Assembly: GCA_018398575.1 (NCBI GenBank)
Contig: JAGTXZ010000018.1
Span: 1,116,001-1,180,000 of the forward strand
DNA length: 64,000 nt
DNA from: Ampelomyces quisqualis
Taxonomy: Eukaryota; Ascomycota; Dothideomycetes; Pleosporales; Phaeosphaeriaceae
Direction: 5' to 3'
The notes below the pieces were generated by a model. The model ran no database searches. It had not been told where the DNA came from and saw nothing but the letters and a program-made list of their open reading frames with translations. Each line of letters starts with the position of its first letter. Within the stretch, counting starts at the first letter, position 1. The position numbers and the translations under genes are program-made. Positions 57,474 through 64,000 of this stretch are shown here, piece after piece.

Positions 57474-58750
57474 GTGCTAAACGTTCTTAAGATTGCAGTT
57501 ATTTTACTTTGCAACGCGCTAGCTATTAACTCTAAGCTTAAGAAGTTGTTAACTAGGCATTCTCTAGCTAGTCTGCCCTCTAGTTTTATTAAGAAGTTTT
57601 AGGCTGCTTAGGCAAAGTTACGTAGTAATAATAAGTCTAGCTACTAAAAGCCTATACGTAAAGTTACAGAACTTAATACGCTAGTTAATATCTATAGCCT
57701 CTTCTAGCAGGTTGTTACTAAGTAGAATTATCTTAAGAAGCGCATTACAACTCTTATAGATGCTATTCTCTAGGTTAAAGAAAATGTAAGTTTCTACTTC
57801 TCTACTCTTTATATTACATACTAGTAACATCTCTCTTTTCTAGACCTATAAGGCTATATACTAGATTACTAACCTAGGCTTCTAGATTAGCTAAGGCAAT
57901 ATTCTTCTCTAAGATAGCAACTTAGTTATCTACTACCTTAACGCAATTAGCTCTTAAGCTTTTAGCGCCTTAGCTTACTTTCCTAAAGATCTTAAAGTTA
58001 CTTCTAGTAGTGTGCTTACGCTAAAGTATAAAGCTATAGTCTAAGTTAATACTAATTATAAGAGTAGCTACCTTAGTTTGTAGTGTTTTCTAGCGTAGCG
58101 TGTCTTTAGTGTTATAGTAGGTAGTATTTTTGTAGTAATAAAACATTTTGCTATAGTAACTATTTTCTATTTCTTTGTTATAACTAACTCTTTTTTATAT
58201 ACTACTATATTTCTACTAGTTGCTAGAACACCTAAGTCTATTCCTGCAATTTCTTCTAAAGTTTTTTAGTTATTATACTTTCTTTCTTGTTTTATTCTTT
58301 CTAGTTCTTTTCTATCTAGCTTAGTCTAGCTCTTAGACTCTAGCGTTCTTTAGCTAACTCTCCTATCTTACTCTATGTCTAGGCTAGAGTTATAGTCTAA
58401 CTTTTAGTAGAATAGCTATAGTACTAGTAGTAGCTAACTTACTAGTTTTTCTTCTAGTAGTTTACTTTATTATAGGTTACTTTTCTATGTATTGCCTATT
58501 TCTAAGGGCTTCTAGATCTATTCTTCCTTAAGTTAAGCCTAGGACTATAGCAGTAACTATTATTTACCTAGTTCTTTAACTTACCTTTACTTAACCTCTT
58601 CTAAAGAATATTCTAATAATAGATTCTTATTCTAGTCTAGACTCTACTCTTAGAGTCCTAGTGCAGGTCTATTTAAAGAATTTGCATTAGTGCCCTAGGT
58701 CTTTTAATGTCTAGAGTCTAGGCTTAGGTTAAAATCTAAATAGTTATAGA
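57474..58750 (+). pseudogene. G antisense passenger gene with spliceosomal intron
   Basis: Plus-strand gene between the G chromodomain and 3' LTR, opposite to pol. The first visible exon starts after an acceptor (atttcttttctag, to 57473) and stays in one frame to 57785 with stops only at Gln-type codons. It is helical and Lys-rich, with LKKRITTLIDAIL before the intron. The intron at 57786-57843 is phase 0. Exon 2 (57844 on) reads TYKAIY.ITNLGF and continues to about 58120, where gtaggt may start a second intron ending near 58210. A Gln/Ser-rich frame then runs to about 58740. I do not recognise the protein, and no Cys cluster is visible in these exons. Confidence 0.55.
57786..57843 (+). other. 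Spliceosomal intron in G passenger gene
   Basis: 58 bp: donor GTAAGT, branch-like agtaac about 17 bases before the acceptor, acceptor TTTTCTAG. Removing it joins two open frames in phase (GAA-AAT, then ACC-TAT). This intron supports a real plus-strand gene. Confidence 0.75.
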
Positions 58751-58894
58751 ATATTTTCCTAGTCTCTTATATAGCTTACGCTTAACTCTCTTCTTTTCTT
58801 CTTTCTCTATCTACTCTTGCAGGCAGTTTAGGCTGTCTGTTAGAGCCTTTCTTGTAGAGGCTTCTTAAGTATACTACTATTATCTTTGTTTTCT

Positions 58895-61760
58895 ACTTAT
58901 ATTCTATCTAGCTATTACTGCAGAGCTGTAGTGTCTTTTACGTTCTCTTTAGGTTTCTATATAGGTTTTGTATAACCTACCTATTTTACTAAGTACTAAA
59001 CTTACGTTCTATAGCCTTATCTTCTTTATTAGTCTACTATAATTTCTTTAACCTAGTACTCTTTACTATTAGCGTTGCTATAGTTAATTACTATATCTAG
59101 CTGCTAGTTATTAGACTTTTAATCTAAGAGTAAGTTCCTGCTATTAGGTTTTAGGCAGTCTACGTAAAACCTTAGGTAAACTCTATAAAGAGTGCTAAGT
59201 TCTACTATATATAAGGAAATAACTCTTATAATAGTATATTTTCTATCCTTCTAATCTAGCTTCTTTAAGAGCTACTTATTAGACATAGAAGCTTTGTATT
59301 ACAACTAGACCTTATCTTCTACTCTATACTCTAAGGATTTTTGTTAATAGTAGTTAGCTTGTTATTTTTATTCTTACTGTGCCTCTGCTATCTTTGCTTA
59401 CACGTAGCTAATAGTATTTTTAAACTTTTTTACTAAGGCTTTTACTACAGCTTTTTTATTTTTTCTAGCTTTTTACTAACTATAAAGGTCTTAAGTGCTG
59501 TTTACTTAAATTAGATCTGTATTATAGCTATGCTGTAAGAAGAATAGGCTAACGCTAGTAGAAGCTAAGTTCCTACCTGCAATAGCTATTTAGGCTACTA
59601 AGCACAAATAGGCCTAGTTAGTCTAGTTCTAGTTTACAAAGGCCTATAGGTAAGCTTCTACTATACTATTTATTCTTTTTATAGCTCTGTTACTTTATAA
59701 GTAGTAAGTAGTAGATATCTATCTCTAAATTCCTAGGTTTCTGTATAGTATCTTTTAGAATTAGCTAGTAAATTATAAATCTTTATCTAAAATAATAGTA
59801 TTAGAAAGCTAGTAGTACGCTACAACCTTTTTAAGAAACGCTGTTACTATAGTCTATACTTTAAGATTAGAGAGTAGTGCTAAGACTAAGTCCTTACTTA
59901 GCTTATCTATTACAACTATTAAGTAGCGTATGCTCTAGCTTAGTAAGAGTCTAACAATAAAGTCTATAAACAATTCCTTCTAGATCTAGTGTAAGAGTAG
60001 AAGTAGTTAGAGTAGTTCTTGTTTTAGTTTTCTCTAAAGTTTAGTTTAGCTGCATGTTGTATAGTTTTGTATATACTACTTAATGCTTAATAATATACTA
60101 GGCTAGAAGTAATCCTAGGTAAGTATAGTGTAAGTGTTTTCTTTTCTTAGATATCTAGCAAGTAGAAAGTTATAGTAGTTACTAATAATCTTAGTCTATA
60201 ATACTTTGTTGTAAAGTACTTATTTTTACTCCTAATAGAGTAGCTAATTACAATTATCTAAGGTACACTTTATAAGAGATACTTTAAGGCTAAAGTTAAA
60301 GAGATATTTACTTTATCTTAGTTAGATAGCTTTGTGTGCTTTTGTGTATACTTTGTTATTAAGAATTACTAGGTCCTATATCTGTTTTGTGTTTTTACAT
60401 TAAGCTAGGTTTTCTCTTAGCAGATTATAGAGCTACTCTTGTCTCTTTTAACCTAGAGAATATTCTTTCTTTTCTCTAGGAGTGTCTGCTCTGCTGTTGT
60501 CTTTGTCTGCAAGCACGTTTTTAGAGTTCTTCCTCTACTAGCCTTGCCTAAAATATCTGTTACTCTACGCCCTTTATAAGTTTTAGACGCTTAGAAATTA
60601 GATACTCTTCTTATTAGTTGCTCTGTTAAGTTTATAGGCAAAGACTAAAAGTTAGAACGTTTATAATTATAATTGTTTGTTAGCTTTGCTTTATAAGAAG
60701 TTCTGTTTTTTTCTTAACAAGGTATTAGCCTTACTATTTACGTTGCTAGGTTAGTATTAGAAGGTTATATTAAAGAGGCTAAGAAACCCTACCTATTGTA
60801 TATACTATTCTGTTAACAAACGCGTTATTGCAAAGTATTCTAAGTTTTTATAATCTATTAACATAGTAAAGTATTCTACGCGTTAGAGCTTAGTCTTCTA
60901 TTACTTAAGGCACTTAATTACTACTAACAGTTCTTTATTATATATAGTATAGTTAACTTTAGCTATATAATTCTTAGAAGAATAGTAGACTACTGCCTAG
61001 AGCAGCCTATCTTTTCTATACTAAGATAGAACTCTACTTGTTAACTATCTTAAGGCGTTGCATTTAATTATAGTCTTAAGGTCTGCATTAAAGTTTGCTA
61101 ATAATAGTTTAGTAATAAAAGTCTTTTTAAGTTTCTAGAATATAGCTTATTACTCTGTTATTTATTTAAAGTTTATATTCTTTCTAGTAAGCTAGGTAAG
61201 TAGTACAGCTAGTTGTAAGAAGTTCTTAATAAACTAGTAGTAAAAGTTAGCAAATCTAATAAAGCTACGTACTTCTTTTATAGTTTTTAGAAGTTCTTAA
61301 GACTTAATAGCCTTAACCTTTTCTAGGTCTATGCTTATCTCCTTTCTAGCTTTAATAATAAACCTAAGGTATTTTATTATTTTTACTCGAAACTTACTCT
61401 TTTCTACATTAAGATATAGTTTTGCAGCGCTAAGCTTTTATACTACCTGTTTTGCTTTCTTCTTATAGTCTAACTTAAAACTACTAGTGTAAACAAGTAC
61501 ATTATTAATGTATATAAAACAAAAGTTATTAAGGTATTTGCAGAAGCTCTAGTTAATATAATACTAAAAGGTACTTAAGGCGTTTACAAGTCTAAAAGGT
61601 GTTACTAGCTACTTATGTAGGCTAAAGCGCGTCTAGAAGGCTATTTTCTACTTATTACCTTTTGTAATTCTAATTTTGTAAAACGCTTAGATAATATTAA
61701 CTTTTGTAAACTACTTAGCTTCTAAGATCTAGGCTAGTGTTTCTTATATAAGAGGCAAAA
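58895..61760 (-). pseudogene. pol: G pol: RT, RNase H, integrase, chromodomain
   Basis: Minus-strand order: RT with box Y-I-N-N-V-L at 61495-61512 (YIDDVL expected) followed by KAKQVV.KLSAAKLYL and KYLRFIIKA; RNase H at about 60600-61000; integrase at about 59640-60330 with I-I-L-D-K-D-L-Q-F-T-S-Q-F and R-I-N-S-I-V-E-A; and a chromodomain-like end at about 58895-59060 (EY.VKEIIVD, YLVK.VGYTKPI, ENVKDTTAL). This family is distinct from A, E and F by its YIDDV-type RT. Confidence 0.82.
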
Positions 61761-63951
61761 GGTACTAGTCTTTCTTTGTTATAGCGTTTAGAGCATAGTA
61801 GTCTACGCAGAACTAGAAGCCTTTGCCTAGTTTCTTTGTAAATAAGATAAGTACTAAAGCGCTAGAATAGCTTATTTAGATAAAGCTTCTATCTAAGTAT
61901 AAAATAAGTTCTTTACGCAGCACTAAAAGTTCTTCTTAGGATATGCTATAGAGCAGTCCCTAAGAGATTTCTACTAGTTTTCTATTCTTTTCTATTAGTT
62001 CTATTAAGTAGTTAATAGATAGTCTTCTCTAAGAGAGCAGAAGGTTACCCTCTATCTATAAAAAGACTTTATATTTGTCTTTTAAGTATTCTAAGAGCAC
62101 TTCTCTAGAGTCTATAGCAACCTTTATTTTTAAGGCTTTCTAGATATCTACTAGGAATGCTGCGTATAGGTAAATAGACTTATTCTTTTATACTCTATTA
62201 ATCTAGGTAGAGTATACTACTACTGTAATATTTTGTAGAGAGAAAAGCCTTCTACCTTCTTAGCTCCTTACTCTTGTCTTTGTAGAGTAGATATACACTA
62301 ATTTTTTTACTAGAGCTATAGTAATATTATGCTAATCTATTTAAAGATAGCCTAATATTAAGATATACTTATTGTTCCTTTCTAATTTATAGGCCTAAAT
62401 TGTTTCCTTATAGCTATCTAGGTCTAAGCGCCTATAATGCCTACAATCTCTCTTAAAGTTACTTTTATACGCTTTAACTTATTCTTGCAAACAAATTTTA
62501 CTAAAGCAATAGTATAAGTAAGGCAACTTGTATTAATTAATATAGATATAATTACTAATTTATTAACAATTATATGTATAGTAATAGGTTTCCTGTCTAG
62601 CTATTTCCTTTAGAATTATTAAACTTTCTTTTTCTTCTCTAGTGTTAAATTATTGCACTTCTGTCTGCGTCTTTAGACAGAAGTTACTTATTTTCTAAGC
62701 TTATACTTTTAGAAGTACTTTCTACTTTATTATCTAGTGCTTTAGCTAAAGTAATTTTAACTAGCTTTATAGGTAGAGACAAGTTGCACTTACTAGCGTA
62801 ATGTCTAGACTTACTACAGTGCAAGCATTAATTTTTCTGCCTTTTATAAAACCTTTTCTCTTTTATAGCCTACTTTGCCTTTTTCTTATTATAGAAAGTC
62901 TTATTAGGCCTTTCTAAGTAACCTTTTGTAGGCTTCTAGTCTATAGGTTCTCTAGCGTAGCTTTTTCTCTTTAAGTAGTTACTGCTAAGTTTAGCCTTAA
63001 ACAAATTTTCTTTAATAACTACTACTTAGTCTATTAAGTTATAGATACTCTACTCTACTTAGGTATCTACTAAGATTATCTAGTTCTGCAGATTCTGCTA
63101 TATAGCACATAAGTATCTTATTTTTAGGTTTACTTTGTTATTTTCTTTACCTATATTATAGGCTAGCCTTATAAATTCTATATTAAAGTTCTATAAGAAA
63201 GTTTTATTTTGTTAAATTGTTTAGAGCTTCTTTTAAGCTCTTTTTGTATATAGTTTGTCTCTAAATTAGTTCTTAAAGAACTTCTATAGTCTAAGAGCAG
63301 GCCCTAATAGGTTTTGAGTTATCTAAGATAAGGCTATATTTATAGCTGTTCCCTTAAGGCGGTTAAAAATGTACTCTACCTAGGACTCTAAACTTATACT
63401 ATTATACTCTAATTTGTACTTTATTTAGGTCTAGAATATATAATACTTTCTCTAGTCTCTACTAAAAGCTTCTAGGTCTAGAACTTTGTAAGTTTTTTAG
63501 ATAGGTAGGTTTTTAGTAAGAGTTCTTAAGTAGCTAGAAAAGGTAGAGAAGAAAGACTAAGTTGTAAGTCTTGCAATTTGTTCCTATAGTAATCTTATAA
63601 GCTCTACTAGGTTAGGTTTAGGTTCTGCTAGAGCTTTCTCTTTGTCTATCTAGAATAGCCCTACGCTACTTAGTTTCTACTATGCTAATACGCCTTCTAG
63701 TCTGTTTAACAATAACTATTTCTTAATCTACTATTCTTTTAGGTTTAGATACGCGTAGTTAATTATTTAATTAAACTCTGTTTTAATTACTAACCTAGAG
63801 ATGCCTGCACACCCTATTTAGATAGCTTCTACTATTATTTCTTAAACGGTTATTAGCATAGTTACTTATTCTATTATAGAGATTACTAAAAGCTCTTTAG
63901 CCTAGTTAGGTAATTAAATTTAATTGTAAGGAGGCTTACCTTTAGGAGAGT
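61761..63951 (-). pseudogene. gag: G gag and protease region
   Basis: Upstream of RT on the minus strand. The CCHC zinc knuckle at 62786-62827 reads C-L-H-C-S-K-S-R-H-Y-A-S-K-C with all ligands intact, so Gag and protease lie on either side of it. The capsid part extends to about 63900 and is broken by many stops. The leader before the LTR (63920-63951) reads actctcctaaaggtaagcc on the minus strand; no tRNA match is claimed. Confidence 0.65.
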
Positions 63952-64000
63952 TACTAAAGTATAAAGGTTGTAAATTTAATACCTATAGCTAATACTAGGT
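63952..64000 (-). repeat. G LTR, right (5' LTR), truncated by window edge
   Basis: First 49 bases of the second LTR copy, matching 56697-56745 apart from transitions. The element continues beyond the window. Confidence 0.85.

Larger units (their letters stand above)
56697..64000 (-). mobile_element. Element G: chromovirus-like Gypsy (minus), incomplete at window edge
   Basis: The left LTR begins at 56697 (TGCCAAAGTATAAAGG) inside E2. The same sequence restarts at 63952 (TACTAAAGTATAAAGG) and runs off the window. Between them lie a plus-strand passenger, then minus-strand chromodomain, integrase, RNase H, RT and gag. The target duplication cannot be checked because the right end is outside; the left flank is GTAGT. 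Confidence 0.85.

Noticed and set aside
1..64000. An alternative genetic code in which TAG and TAA encode Gln
   Set aside because: The stops sit at Gln and Trp codons but are accompanied by Asp to Asn, Cys to Tyr and ATG to ATA changes, and they differ between copies of the same element. RIP explains all of these at once.

Overview
The window looks like a transposon graveyard from a filamentous ascomycete (Pezizomycotina). Nearly all coding sequence is retrotransposon gag-pol, broken by TAG and TAA codons at positions where relatives have Gln (CAG, CAA) or Trp (TGG). Active-site Asp codons have become Asn. Paired copies differ mostly by C/T and G/A transitions. This is the footprint of repeat-induced point mutation (RIP). 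I see no intact host gene, tRNA, rRNA, CRISPR array or bacterial signal. I cannot name the species.

The layout is a nest of LTR retrotransposons, letters mine. E1 (minus, 461-6345) faces E2 (plus). E2 is the outermost host and survives in three pieces: 6527-6802, 40846-42477 and 56514-56696. Element C (minus, 6803-40845) sits in E2 with target duplication ACAAT. A family-B element (minus, 12019-37564) splits the reverse transcriptase of C, with duplication ACAG/ATAG. Inside it lie a second B copy (12019-22642, sharing the left LTR) and A1 (plus, 23764-31707, duplication AGATA). A1 contains D1 (24552-25397), a small DNA-transposon-like element. F (minus, 42478-56513, duplication GAAAT/GAAAC) splits the RNase H region of E2 and contains A2 (plus, 47993-55074, duplication TCTCT). 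G (minus, from 56697) runs off the right edge; only the start of its second LTR is present at 63952. A1, A2 and C are one family; A2 is the least mutated copy.

A/C, E, F and G have Ty3/Gypsy order (Gag with zinc knuckle, protease where visible, RT, RNase H, integrase) and end in a chromodomain-like segment, so they are chromovirus-like. B belongs to another fungal Gypsy group, whose RT reads YLDNV where most read YLDDI.

The most interesting feature is an extra gene on the strand OPPOSITE to gag-pol, between integrase and the 3' LTR, in every family whose 3' end is visible: A1, A2, C, B, F, G and probably E1. In A, B and F it encodes a short Cys cluster (C-x2-C type). In A and F a coiled-coil-like stretch follows. 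In B the two Cys blocks resemble the fungal DUF3716 pattern. In B and G it has spliceosomal introns in the antisense orientation. Family A also shows a Tf1-like self-primer: the predicted 5' end of its transcript is complementary to the sequence just after the 5' LTR.
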